Below are positions 33,641 to 45,879 of a stretch of 64,000 nt of DNA, piece by piece. The notes beneath the pieces are model-generated. The model ran no database searches. It was not told where the DNA came from and saw only the letters and a program-made list of their open reading frames with translations. The number at the start of each line of letters is the position of its first letter. Within the stretch, counting starts at the first letter, position 1. The position numbers were made by a program, and so were the translations under genes. Origin of the DNA: Otatea glauca (taxonomy: Eukaryota; Streptophyta; Magnoliopsida; Poales; Poaceae); contig CM070720.1 in NCBI GenBank assembly GCA_036346275.1, positions 14,733,278-14,797,277 of the forward strand. The letters run 5' to 3'.

Positions 33641-36600
33641 ATGGACCGAAGGTGGATGTATAACACGGAGTGTTGCGGCCCAGAGTTATTTAATGGTGTG
33701 ACTTATTTTCTGAACGCAGCTGCGGTGCACAAGTCGAAGAAGCTGGTGGACTATATGTGTTGTCCATGCGTTGATTGCAAAAAAATTAGAAGCTGTTTTC
33801 TACCATAGAGTCGATAGGTGCACAATTGCTTCGAAGGGGTTTCAAGGATGGCTATACCTGTTGGACCGAGCGCGGTGAAGATGAGATTGTACATGAAGGG
33901 CAACACATTGATGAAGATGACGGAGACAATGATATGACGGAGGTCGAAGATACGTTCGTTGATAGCCACGAAGATGATCTAGATCAAATGTTGCGTGATG
34001 GGGAGGGGGACTTCACGAGTGAAAGAGAGTGTCGAAAGTTCCAACGTATGGTAGAGAACTCTAAACACCGTTGTACCTGGGCTACAAGGAGGAGCACAAA
34101 AAGTTGCATACCATGCTTACACTACTGCAGTTGAAGGCAAGCAATAGTTGGTCCGATAAGAGCTTCACTGAGCTGTTATGTCTCTTAGGGGACTTGCTTC
34201 TAGAGGGTAATGTGTTGCCTACAAATACGTACTAGGGGCCAAGCAGGTTGTCTGCCTGTTGGGACTAGAAGTACAAAGAATACATGCATGTCCAAACGAT
34301 TACATATTGTATTGCAATGAGTTTGCAGACTTGGATGCCTGTGTTGTTTGCAAAGCAAAGTGGTATAAGAGCAACAATGATGATATCGATAACGATGATA
34401 TCGGGGCGAAGCGTAAGAAGAAGAGATCCCCATGAAGGGTGGTGTGGTATTTCCCTATAATCCTCCGTTTGAAGCGATTGTTTGCGAACAAGGCATGCCT
34501 AATTGCTACGATGGCACGCCGAAGAGCATAAGAAGGATGGAATGCTCAAACACCCTGCTGATTCTGTGCAATGGAGAAACATCGACAGAAAATATAAGAA
34601 GCACTTTGCATATGATGTGAGGAATATAAGGTTCGGGTTGAGTACGGATGGGATGAATCCTTTCGGCAACATGAGTAGTCGTCATAGCACTTGGCTGGTG
34701 ACTCTATGCATCTACAGCCTTACTCCTTGGCTTTGTATGAAGCGGAAATACATTATGATGCCACTACTGATCCAAGGGCCCAGGCAACTTAGCAATGATA
34801 TCGATGTGTACCTCAAACCATTGGTTGAAGATCTTCTAATATTGTGGAACGATGGTGTACGGGTATGGAATGAGTATAAAGGAGAGAACTTTATCTTACA
34901 CGCATTGTTGTTTGTAACTATTAATGATTACCTTCCCTTGGTAACCTGTCGGGCCAGATGACAAAAGGCTTCAAAGGATGCGTCTAGTGCTTGGATGATA
35001 CAGCTAGCCGGTGGTTGAAGAACTGCCGAAAAATAACTTACATGTGGCATCGTAGGTTCCTCCGCAAGGATCACCCATACCGCAATAATAAGAGAGCATT
35101 TGATGGGACAAAGGAGACTGCCTTAACTCTAAAGAATCACACTGGGAAATAGATATTTGCGGCTGTAAAGGATCTTAAAATTATTCACAGAAAAGGGAGC
35201 TGACAGTACATCTATCCCGAGTTCCAGTGATAAGGCTCCTTTGTGGAAAAAGAGATCAGTATTTTGGGTCCTACGTTATGGCAGCACTTGGAAGTTCGAC
35301 ATGCAATCGACGTCATGCACATAGAGAAGAACGTGTGTGACAGCTTACTTGGTGTGTTGCTGGGTATACCTAGCAAAACAAAAGAAACCCTCCAAGCACG
35401 GACGGACCTCGAAGATATGAAACTCAGGAAGGAGCTGCATCACGGAGACATGGATACAGGCAAAAAGTACCTTCCCGCAGCTTGCTACACTCTGAGCAAG
35501 AAAGAAAAAATTAGCATGTGCGAATACTTGCACGGAGTCAAAGTTCCGTCTGGTTACTCTGCTAACATAAAGAGACTAGTCTCAATGAAAGACTTAAAAT
35601 TAATTGGCATGAAGTCTTATGATTGCCATGTGATGATGACACAGATGCTTCCAATTGCAATTAGGGCTGTTCTGCCAGAGAAAGTCCGAGACACAATTAT
35701 AAAGTTGTGTTCATTCTTCAATGCGATTTCGTAGAAGGCCATTGATCCGTTAAAACTAGATAAGCTGCAGGAAGATGTGGTCCACACTCTGTGCAGACTT
35801 GAGATGAGTTTCCCTCCTTTTTTTGATATTATGGTCCATATTATTGTTCACATTATGAAAGAGATACGAATTCTTGGTCCCATGTTTGTACATCAGATGT
35901 ACCCTTTCAAGAGGTTCATGTGGGTTATAAAGAATTCAAGACCGACATCGACCGGAAGGCTGTATTGCCGATGGTTGGGGAACCGAGGAGGTCATTAAGT
36001 TCTGCGTCAATTTTATGGATCTCAAATCAATTGATGTGCCTGTATCTCGGCATGAGGGGAGTCTACAGGGGAAAGGGACACCATGCAAGAAATCACTCCG
36101 TACTAGCAATCTAGCTTCATTCACATAAGCACATTTCGCAGTTTTGGGACAATCAGTTGTGGTGGCCCCGTATGTCAACATGCACATGAGCATGCTATGC
36201 AGAACAAACCTAGGGAAGTCAGAGGTTTGGATCTCGAGAGAGCAAAGAGATAACTTCGGCGATTGGTTGCATAGACACATGATGCATACGGAGACAGAGT
36301 GCACTCAGTTGAAAGTGTTGGCTCAAGCACCGTCAACTACAATTCGAACATTCCAAGGATACAACATAAATGGTTTTACATTTAATACAAGGGCATAAGA
36401 TCAAAAGAGCACCAACCAAAATAGTGATATCCGTATATATGCCTATGACAGCAATGGAAATAGGCTAACCTACTACGAATTCATAGAAGAGATTTGGGAG
36501 CTTGACTATGGACCTTTGAAGGTCCCTCTCTTTCGGTGCCAATGGTTCAGACTTCTAGGGCGCGTGAACATCGACAAGTACGGTATAACTACTGTGGACC

Positions 36601-36872
36601 TAAAACTCGTCGGATATAGAGAAGAACCATTCGTACTTGCTAATTCTATTACACAAATCTTCTTTGTAACTGACCCGGCTAGCAAGGAGCGCCACGTGGT
36701 TATTCAAGGAAAAAGAAGGATTGTCGGAGTTGAGAATGTTGTCGATGAGGAAGAGTACAACCAATTCGATGAGCTTCGTCCTTTTAGAGAGGATGTTGAC
36801 CTAAATCTCATGGAAGAGAGTGAGGATGCTACAAACATACGTTGCAATCATAACGAAGGTCGAATCGTAGCT
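33641..36872 (+). pseudogene. TNP2-like transposase of CACTA-C, decayed
   Basis: TNP2 catalyses excision and insertion of CACTA elements. The ATG at 33641 begins MDRRWMYNTECCGPELFNG with CCPCVDC, the transposase-associated domain. The tnp2 core is best preserved at 34503-34961 (FGLSTDGMNPFGNMSSRHST, MKRKYIMMPLLIQGPRQ, NDIDVYLKPLVEDL), then at 35243-35734 (HLEVRHAIDVMHIEKNVCDS, KVPSGYSANIKRLVSM, SYDCHVMMTQMLP). DUF4218- and DUF4216-like regions follow to 36872 (IDKYGITTVDLKLVGYREE, GKRRIVGVENVVDEEEY). Frameshifts and stops occur throughout, so it cannot be translated as one protein. Confidence 0.88.
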
Positions 36873-37384
36873 TAGTTGTACTAATAAAATATATGCTTTC
36901 TTTTGTACGAACGACATATTTATTTTCTCATATGTAATAGTTAATGTATTATATGGAGTAATGGAAATTGAGGTTATGCTCGGAACAAGTTCTCTCTGTT
37001 CTTTCAACAGATTCTCTCTGTTCTTTGGTAGCTTGAAGAAAAGCGTGATCCATGATTTGAGTGCAAATCTTCAACTACCTTTGAATTTGTGCCAATTTGA
37101 CTGCATTTGTGTGAATTTTTGGAGCAATGGTTGGTCTGCTGCATTTGTGTGAATTTTTTAAGCATTATTTGTTTTTCAAAATATTAAAACTATTAAAATA
37201 GTTAGTAATCTAGATTTTTAGAAGTTTAGAACTTGGTCAAAATTAGGGGAAAATATTTATATACAATAGTAGATGTCCTACGGTATGCCTCCAAAAATTT
37301 TTATATCAAATTTGATAGAATTCCAAAAATCCCAAAACACTTAGCCTTTGAAATGAAATAAATTGAAAGTTTGACTTAATTGAT
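36873..37384. other. AT-rich spacer after TNP2 in CACTA-C
   Basis: No gene or clear repeat is seen; it leads into the internal repeat array. Confidence 0.4.
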
Positions 37385-37640
37385 CGGAGACCAGCTTATC
37401 ACTACCGGTTGCCTCATCTAACCAGCAGTGACGTGGCTTATTACTGCCGGTTGCTAGTCTCAACCGACAGTGATAAGTACTATCACTGCCGGGTGGAGCT
37501 CCACACGATAGTGATAATCTAGTATTACTGTCGGTTTGTGGATTGGGCCAGCAGTGCTAAGACCACTATCACTATTGGCTCTCTTTTTGGCCGGTAGTGA
37601 TAGACTATCACTGCCGGTTTTGGTGGCGACCCGGCAGTGA
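37385..37640 (+). promoter_or_regulatory. Internal subterminal-type repeat array upstream of the second CACTA-C gene
   Basis: At least eight inverted units with the family motif (TATCACTACCGGTT, ATTACTGCCGG, CCGGCAGTGATA and variants) occur mid-element. A TATAAATT box follows at 37652-37659, then a GC-rich leader-like stretch. No CACTA terminus is found at the array edges. The position suggests that the element's own DNA-binding protein could act on this promoter (inference). Confidence 0.7.
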
Positions 37641-37651
37641 TAGTCCACCAC

Positions 37652-39412
37652 TATAAATTCAAAGGCCACGCCGCCTCCTCTCAATTACACTCTAACCTAG
37701 CGCCGTTGCCTCTCAGTTGCCACCTCCTCGCGTACCTCCGCGTCGTCGCCTTGGACTTCCCAGCCGTCTCCTCGGACCTCGCTGCTGTTCTTGCTCATTC
37801 AATCCCTCTCACCATGGTTCTTGCTCCCAGCTAGCACACCGTTAGCGCCGCCCCGAGCTCTCGGTGGCGCGTTGCTCTGGTCGCACCTTAGTGAGCTATT
37901 CCTTCCTCAGCTCTCGGCCGCGCCGGAGACTCACCAGAGCTGCGTCGCCGGCAAGCCCTAGCGGCGGCCCTGTTTTTCTCTCACCGCCAAGCGGGTCCCC
38001 TGCGTTAGTCACCATGCCACATACAGCCGCCTCCTCTCAATGACCAAGCGGGACCACTAGCCATTCATACGAGTTTAAAGAAAATCAAACGAAGAGGAAA
38101 GGCGCTTTCAATGTGTTGAAGGCGTATTTTCTATTTTCACTGGATTTTCATAACCGAGCCAACTTCAATTGTTTATAACTTTTACATTATTAATCTAAAA
38201 GAAATGAAACAAAGTTCTAAATTCATAAGAAATCAAGTAATTCCAGAATGTGCAAAAATATTTTGAAAAAGAGCACTAGATGAATTTGAAATTCAAATTT
38301 AAAAAAGAATGAAAGATAGGCTATACATAACTTTTTTGCAAATGAACTAAGAATTGTATGAAACTAATTTTTCTGATATCCTTATACTTCTAGAAACCCA
38401 AATATATAAAAATATTTGAATTTCAACTTTGTTTGAAGCAGCATCTATTAAAAGTTGTTTTTAATGCATTAAATATTCAAGAATGTATACTTTGGGCAGA
38501 AGAAATCCAAAATGAGTAAAATTTGTTTCTAAATACTATCATACCAGTCCAAATGATGCACTAGAGTATGCCGTCCTATGATGTATATATAGTTGAGAAT
38601 CATAAACATATGCATAAAACCTCATAAATTATCAAATTAGGCAAAGCTAATCTTAGTATATTCTTTGAGATAAGCTCATAATAATCGGCAAAAAGAACTA
38701 ATTCATATTGCTTTCATAATAGACTTCATCCTTCATGCGCATATAAAACATCTCGGCTAAAATCAAAATAATGCAAGAATCATTGTGTGACCTCGTCGAA
38801 ATCCTAAAATTTATAAAATTAGCTTAGTAGTGCTCCCCAAAATATAGACTACCTTATTCTGTAGATATAATCTTGTTTCATCATGCTCTACATATAGATC
38901 CTATCGGCCAAATAACCCTAAGTATTATGATCTCTGAAATCCTTAATACGAGTAAACAAACTTAATACTAATAGAGAAATCAATACTTAAATATATTTGT
39001 ATCACCAGAACTTAAACAAACTTCATCATGCCCATTGGTTGTTTATGCATCAGCTTTGAATATGTAAAATTCAAAGTACAAAAGAGATCAATATTTGATG
39101 TAATTGCCCATTGGTTGTATGTGTCCTTGAAAGATGTATGTGTATAAATATAAAAAAATATATGTGTATGTGTCTTCCAAATATGTGTATTAATTTTATT
39201 TCTATGAATTGATAAGTTCGGCATCACGAGCAGAAGAATAGTATAGCCGGCAACGCGGCTATACTTAGGCTCATATCCTCGTTATGTCTATCTTCATTTT
39301 GTCATTACATCTTTCTTCGTTCACATTGTATGTGTATATGTTTTTGAAAGATGTATACGTGTCTTTCAAATATTACTTTGTTAATTTGAAACTTCCGATA
39401 AACTTACTAGAA
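37652..39412 (+). other. TATA box, leader and intron-like region of the second CACTA-C gene
   Basis: TATAAATT at 37652-37659 is followed by a pyrimidine/GC-rich leader (about 37670-38000). Then comes 1.4 kb of AT-rich sequence without coding features, resembling a long 5' intron. The second coding region starts at 39413. Confidence 0.5.
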
Positions 39413-41699
39413 ATGGCCTCTGAACAGGGACAAGTGCCGAAGGGAGTTGGGCCCTTAAATATGGATGAAGGAGGAACGGGTAGCCAAAACCATAGCCCGA
39501 TGTACTACCTGAACTTATACCACCTGACATGGAGCAACCTGGTGCCATAGCCATAGACCAACTTGACGTCACTAACGTAGGCGAGGTAAAGTATTAGTAG
39601 ATTGTGGTTCCCAAAACATTGTAGGGTCAGACAACTAATAAGAAGATCAAATTGCAGGTTCAGATGTCTGATGAACGGAGGCAGCGAGCAGGTCGTGGTC
39701 CGAGCAAGATGTCTAAGGGGCTTTTTAACATAGTGGAGCTCTTGACAGTCAGGGGACCTGCTATACCCGAGTCATTGTTTGGGCCGTAGAGGACAGCATG
39801 CGGGGTTCTTGCTAGGGATGATGTGCCCATCAGCTACAGATCATGGACTGGTCGACGAGGTGACCAGTGGGTGGTTCCCATTGACCTGAAGAACTCGCTG
39901 TGGGACAAACTCAAAGAAGTGTTCCAGTTCCCCGAAGAGACCGAGCTGGTTGCAAAGGAACGTGCACTATACATCATGTGCACAGAGTGGAAGAATTGCA
40001 AGACGACACTGAATAAAGACTATGTGAAGAAGAATGAAACGCCAAATTTTGACATGTACCCAAAGTTAAGGGAGTTTTGGGAGGACTTTGTGGCGTAGAA
40101 GAGGTCTGAAGAAGCCCAGATAGTAAGTCAAAAGAACAAGGCAAATGCGGATAAGAATATTTACCCTTACACACTAGGCACAGGTGGGTACGTGAAGAAA
40201 ATACTAGCATGGATAGGTCTAAAGAAGAACTAACCCGCAGCAGCGTCATTCCTGCGACGGCCGAGTTGAGCGAACGATCGAAGCATTGGTTGCTTGGGAG
40301 GGGTGCTTCTATCTCGAATGATGGCAGCTTAAGATTCAGAAGCGATAGAGACTAGGAAGTGTTGTACAAAATCACAGATGCTCACGTGCAGTCTTCCCAA
40401 TGCTCTTTCTGGCCACGAAGGGAGAATGACGAGCTAACCGTAGCCATGGGTAACAAGGAGCACCCTGGTCACACTCGAGGAGTTGGTTTGGTGCCGTGGA
40501 AAGAAGGCTTCCCAGCTGACGCATGGTTGTATAGGCGTCAAAAGAGAATAAGAGAAGATCAACTGGACTGTAAAATAAAAGTTGATGTGGCGACAGCATT
40601 AGAGGAACAGAGAGCACAACTAGACAAGGCTATGGAGCAAGCAGTACAGAAAGCTCTCAACTAATGACAGCCGCCTGATGACAGCCCTCAGCTCATTAGT
40701 CCCTGTGCTCGTAAGAGTAGCCGCGCGTCCACAGGGATTCCCGAAGAGCATGGACTCCATTTTCCTATGGATGACATCATAGAATCGACACCGTGCAAGC
40801 TACATTTGTCTGCACATGGCATTACCATTAAGGTGGCTAAGGGCATGGCTTGACCATGCAATGAGTCCTAGGTTTTGCACTATCGCCCGATACCGTCGGG
40901 ATTCGCTAGGGTCGAAGTGGACAGTGTAGTCCGCCAATACTGTAAAATGGAGATATAGATCCATGGCGAGGACGAAAACAACAAACAAGGAGAAAACGTG
41001 CATGACTTCCTCGTGTGGCGCAATAGCTTGATTAAGTTTGGCTAGAATGATGAGGACAACGAAGATGATGATCAGCCGCACTATTCACACAAAGACCTCC
41101 CGCCCTTGTCTCCACCACACAGAAAAAGTCCAACACCTCCGCCGGCACAACCCAGAAAAAATCCAACTCCTCCATCGGCACCACCCAGAAAAATTCCAAC
41201 TTCTCCACCGACATCTAAAAAGAATCGAACACCAGCACTATCTTAGAAGTCGGCACCGTTGTCTAAGAAATCTCAGTCATCTGTGTCATCAGCACAACCT
41301 CAGAAGAAATTACCAGCTGAGTTGACTGAAGAAGAACGGAAAAAGCAAATAAGCACCAGCGTAACATCTCACTTCAAAAACGTGCCATCACCTGAGAAGA
41401 CTAAGGTTTATGCTAATGCGTAGAAGTTTTTCTTTAGTATGGGAAAAGTGAAAAAGATGGGGCAGGCTTCTGAACCTTGAGGAATGTTAGACTACGAGTG
41501 CATCTGCAGAAAGCAATACTTGAAGTCGGCTAGTGCTGACGCGTTGAGGTCAGAAGCTCAAGGAGATGCTGCTCAACGAGATGGTGCTCACGAGCAAGGT
41601 CTAAGGTGGAAGTTCTTTATGGGGAAACCGCTGGTTGAACCAGCTCATTTAGACCACTTGACAACACAACTGCGGCACGTCCATCGGTGCAAGAAATAG
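39413..41699 (+). pseudogene. Second transposase gene of CACTA-C (PF03004 type), decayed
   Basis: The probable start is MASEQGQVPKGVG at 39413. The core at 39823-40098 reads RSWTGRRGDQWVVPIDLKN ... VFQFPEETELVAKERALYI ... WKNCKTTLNKDYVKK, which fits the plant transposase family PF03004 (Ptta/En/Spm). A later block, WKEGFPADAW then a Glu/Gln-rich helix (40560-40660), resembles its coiled-coil tail. At 41100-41250 a short proline-rich tandem repeat (about RKxPTPPxAPP) occurs, then a conserved-looking stretch to HVHRCKK at 41699. Stops and frame changes are frequent. In En/Spm, TNPA plays the DNA-binding role at this position; whether this protein does is inference. Confidence 0.75.
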
Positions 41700-42540
41700 G
41701 TTTACCGGTATATGTGTTGCAGTTTGACCTATTTCTTGAGTTTCAGGGAGTAAGAAGAACAGCTCAGGAATAGATTCGGGTAGTGGAGCCAACATATTAG
41801 GTTGGCCACTAAGATTTTGCCCCTTTTTCTCCACCTGCGCAGGAGGGATTACAGCGCCCATTTCTGGTTGTCCTAAGGTAATCCCTTACAGTTGGGAATG
41901 CTAAGGTAAGAAACTCCATTTGCAGTTGTGCCTAACGGACTTACCATGCCAGCTTCTATGAAATTCCAAATTAAGCTTGCAATTTCATCGGAGCTGGCGA
42001 TAAAAGCCTTCCTACATCTGCGAGTAAGGGGCAACCTTATTTATTTTTCTTAATTCACAAGTAAGGCAAAGCTACCATCTAACTGAACTTTGTTATAAGT
42101 AGCTTCAAAAAGGATCTTCCAATCTTTTTAGAAAACCAGTTCACTGCGCGCCCCACCCCGTCATCAGTCCTGTGTAGCCTATGCTTGCGCCCCAAAACGG
42201 TTGCTGACTTTGTACAACTCCGTAGGGCGCGCTTCACGGTATTGGGATCGTTTGATCGATTTCCTTGATCGCTACTTATGGGCGTGCGCTCAAAGGATAC
42301 AAACAGGGATTCGCAAACAAAAAGGGGAATTCGTAGTCACTTTTTCCTGTCGCGTAAAAAAAAGGCTTTACGCGAGAGCAATAGAGGTTGGGATACATCT
42401 ATCTCTTCTGAGCAACCTCTTTTGGATTCTTAAGACCACCCCATCATTTAAATGAGAGTGGATCGAGGGAATGGAATCTAGACTATAGATTGAACTAGAC
42501 TATCAATTCAATCTATATTCATCTCATCTTCCATTTTATA
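41700..42540. other. Foreign insert in CACTA-C, possibly organellar DNA
   Basis: The transposon coding sequence breaks off after HVHRCKK (41699) and resumes near 42541. The roughly 840 bases between have a different character. They hold rearranged-looking pieces such as CTAAGGTAATCCC / CTAAGGTAAGAAACTCC, and a GC-balanced stretch (42130-42300) that resembles plant mitochondrial intergenic DNA to me. I cannot confirm the origin, and the boundaries are approximate. Confidence 0.35.
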
Positions 42541-43643
42541 AAGTAGCAAGCAGCGAATAAAACGGCTGCAGCAAGAAGTTTCGCAGCGATCCAATGATGG
42601 AATGGAGGCGTTCGCAATCAGATACAGAGAGCCGGATTTTCACAATGGGGATAACACCTTCTGGGTGGGTTTCGAGGAGTTGTATATGTTGTACCAGCAA
42701 GATGCCCTCGACGTGAATATACTCAGACTTTGGATTTTGTAAGTCTCTATGTACATTATTGTACATTCTTTTACCGTTTAATGGCATGTCTAACTTCTTT
42801 TTTATGTAGAATGGAGGTACAGACATGTAGAAGAAATGGCAATGACAACTTAGCATTTCTAGATCCAGGGCTTCTCAACGAGAAGCTTGTGAAAGACTAT
42901 CCATAGTATAATGAAGACTATTTATTTAATACTTTCTTGAAGCTTCAATACAAAACCTCCATACTTTTACCCTATAACTTTAAATATGTATCCCTACTTC
43001 TAATATCATTTTACTATTTTTGCGTAACACGATGTGGGAGTAATTGACTATGTTGACATATATGTGCAGGTTTCACGGGGTCCTCCTTGTAGTCCAGTTA
43101 GATGCTAGCATGATTTTTGTCTTGGACTCGAGGAGAAAACCAACTAATCTATATCAAGACTTTTGGGACATGCTGAACAAGTAAACTCGATCATTGTGTT
43201 ATTGCTCTAGCAATATTCCATTCTATTGCATTTAAGTTTAATTACTATTCAAAATCATTCACACTGCATTTACACGATATTGCAAGAAAAGTGTTCGGTA
43301 TCATCCCTATAGGAAACATTTTGAAATAATAACCGACTTTCCATGCATGAGGTAGGACCAGGGAAACAATTTATGTGCATAATATGTATGTACAAATATA
43401 CATTTAATTGTCACGGAGAGTGTCGGCTATAACGAAGCCATGGTATATAATTACTCATTGATGCCTACTTTTCTTTCATTTAACATATATCATCATTAAT
43501 TAACTTTCTCATTTCTTCAATAACAGCGATCTAAGCTGAGAACCAATAAGTTATTACTGACGGAAATTATAGCAATTCAAAAACAGATCGCCAGATTCAT
43601 TCATGATGAGTTCATCAATCCAAAGGGTGAGTTCCACGAGTAG
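42541..43643 (+). pseudogene. Ulp1-like (C48) cysteine peptidase of CACTA-C, decayed
   Basis: CACTA and MULE elements of plants often carry an Ulp1/SENP-like peptidase. Fragments in order are: FWVGFEELYMLYQQDALD (about 42660-42710), LAFLDPGLLNEKLVKDYP (about 42850-42905), FHGVLLVVQLDAS ... FVLDSRRKP (about 43071-43145), GNNLC-A-(stop)-YVC (about 43360-43390), and IARFIHDEFINPKGEFHE ending at 43643. The catalytic His is kept but the usual following Trp is Gly. The Asp (LDS) and the Cys (NNLC) can still be recognised. Exon borders are uncertain. Confidence 0.7.
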
Positions 43644-43870
43644 CCTCATCGCCTCATTCCTTCAATCTCGAAGTCGGTGCAAAATCAAAGTGAATGAGAT
43701 GTAGTCAAACTATATTTGTAAATGAAATATTGTAAAAACTAAATATTGTGATGCCTTAATATATTTAAATTATGTTTTAACCATGCTTTATATACTATAT
43801 TAATTCATTGTAGAAAAATATTGTATAAAAATATATAATGTAGAAAAAATATGCAATAAAAATATTTGGT
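43644..43870. other. AT-rich 3' spacer of CACTA-C
   Basis: It is noncoding AT-rich sequence between the peptidase end and the right subterminal repeats, probably the 3' UTR. Confidence 0.4.
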
Positions 43871-44195
43871 GCACGGCTTATCACAGCTGGTCTGTCCAAT
43901 AATCGGCAATGACATATATATATCACTGATGGTTCGTAGTACAAATCGCCAGTGATATGGAACAATCACTGCCTGATTTTTATTAAACCGGTAGTGATAG
44001 TCCAATTTCACTGCCAGATTTTGGTTTGACCCGACAATGATAGTTCAATATCTTTGCCGATTGTAGGCCGAACCGACAGTGAAACAGTTATTGCTGCCGG
44101 TTCATGAGTCGGCAGTGATAATCCCGAGTATAACTGCCAATCAATCACTGCCGGCTCCAATACCGGCAGTGATGGCGTTTTGGAGCCGGCAGTGA
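43870..44195. repeat. Right subterminal inverted-repeat array of CACTA-C
   Basis: It contains many copies of AATCACTGCC, ACCGGTAGTGATA, TTCACTGCCAG, GCCGGCAGTGATG and related units, mirroring the left and internal arrays. Confidence 0.85.
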
Positions 44196-44218
44196 TGTAC
44201 TGTTCTATAGTAGTGTTG

Positions 44219-44509
44219 TATACTCTCGTCTCAAATGGCAATTGTTATTAGTAACAGTATGCAAACAATAATGTAAAAAAAACTTAGTCTTGTTATTTAA
44301 ATTATGGATTTCCTATAGGGCCTGCTTGCAGTACAAAAATTTAATCTTAAAAGCTCCAAACATATTTAAATAATCCCATTTGTTCAAAAGCACTGAAAAA
44401 CTTACATATGATTTGTTTAAACTGAACCAACATATTTCTGGACCATATACAGTGTTGGTACTTGATAATAATCAATAGCAAAGAAGAACAAGAAATGTGA
44501 TCTTCTAAT
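44219..44509. other. Spacer between CACTA-C and CACTA-D
   Basis: About 290 bases of AT-rich DNA without recognisable features. Confidence 0.4.
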
Positions 44510-44519
44510 CACTAATACA

Positions 44520-44720
44520 AAAAAGTTCATCATAGATGGTTCGGAACCGTCATCACAGACGGTTTTTTGAACCATCTGTAACCATGTGTCAGTGATGTTA
44601 TGGCATCCAAACCGTTTAGGATATACAACATCACAGATGGTTTTTAATTAGGACCGTCTGTGATATAGTAACATCACAGGTGGTTCTAATTAGAAACCGT
44701 TTGTGATAAGTTTTCCTACA
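44520..44720. repeat. Subterminal repeats of CACTA-D (3' end)
   Basis: ATCATAGATGGTTCGG, ATCACAGACGGTTTT and inverted versions fill the first 200 bases. They align with 4670-4970 of CACTA-B. Confidence 0.8.
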
Positions 44721-45049
44721 GATAGATCTTTATTGGCTAGCCTCAGGAAATGCTGGCCAAGCCCTCTGAAAAAAACAAATTACAGATCATCACAAGCATT
44801 AGATCCATTTTAGCAATCAACTCAGATTACGTCACAGCGCAAGCAGATTACGTACAGATTACTGCACGGCACATCTATTTCAGAAATGAACTCATATATA
44901 TTAACCAATAGAACTTAATTTTATGAACCAATTAATTGAATGCACAACTACAATTCACAAATCCGGAGCACAAGATTCACAAATTAACCCAAGTAGTAAT
45001 TCAGAAAAAACACAACTCCTGAAGTTAGGCAGAGTGGAACTCACCTTTT

Positions 45050-45440
45050 GGATTTAAGACATGATTGAGCAAGAAGGAACAAAGCTTTCCTCAAATTTGG
45101 ATCAAATCGGTCTCTTCCAACACAGTTATAGTCTCATTGGTCTTTTCTGTATCGACGAGGAGTTGCATGTCGTGGCAAACGTAAAATCCACATCGGTTAT
45201 TTCCCTTTCCCTACTGGTGGCACTGCAAATATAGAATTGGTAAGTTCCAGAGTCATTATTACGAAGTTTGATATAAGATTATTGTGTATAGCAGATACCG
45301 AAAACTTAAAATCATGCTTCAGCTTTGCCCTGTCCTTGCTAGAAGGCCCTCGATAAGCTTCGTACACTTTGAATGTCCTACGTGATTGCAAAAGGTTATC
45401 CTCAGCCATTCCAGGAGCAACGTACACCTTGAACAACTTA
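45050..45440 (-). pseudogene. Ulp1-like peptidase remnant of CACTA-D
   Basis: On the minus strand a 79-codon frame (45436-45197) leads into VPPVGKG and, after a one-base frameshift, NNRCGFYVCHDMQLL with downstream TEKTNETITVLEE. NNRCGFYVC fits the catalytic-Cys region of C48 peptidases. The upstream catalytic His and Asp segments are not seen. Confidence 0.6.
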
Positions 45441-45879
45441 CATGACCATGTTATCTATGGAGGAAACGTGATTACCTAGTGAGTAATTTCGTGATAGGAT
45501 TCAAGTCATGGCTGCCGCTCTGTAAGGAATCAAGGTAAATAACCCAGTTCGTGGCTGGATAAATTACAATTAGAACCCAGTGAAACCTACACAGGTATGT
45601 CACCATGGTCAATTAACAAAACTGAGTTGTATGCACAATACAAATCAAAGTATAGCAAGTAGTGCAACACTTACCCTGGGTTGCGGGATAAAAGTATGAA
45701 CTCTTTATGTTTTTGAGCCAACAATGCATGTTCCACGTATTCATCGATGAATTTTAAATTTTTTCCATTGTTTGTTCGAGACTTTGTGTGGGTCCAGGAA
45801 ACCCACCGATTGTTTGTTCTGTTTCGCTTCACATATCATGTATCTATATATACAAAAACAAGGAGTTATATATATATAT

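Larger units (their letters stand above)
32719..44215 (+). mobile_element. CACTA-C: full-length CACTA (En/Spm) transposon, 11.5 kb
   Basis: The left end reads CACTACTACAGAATAGG and the right end is the complement of CACTACTATAGAACAG. A perfect TTG duplication flanks it (32716-32718, 44216-44218). Gene order on the plus strand is TNP2 transposase, second transposase (PF03004 type), then an Ulp1-like peptidase. Inverted repeats based on TATCACTGCCGGTT fill both subterminal regions and also an internal block at 37385-37640. All coding parts carry stops. A foreign, possibly organellar, piece lies near 41700-42540. Confidence 0.92.
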
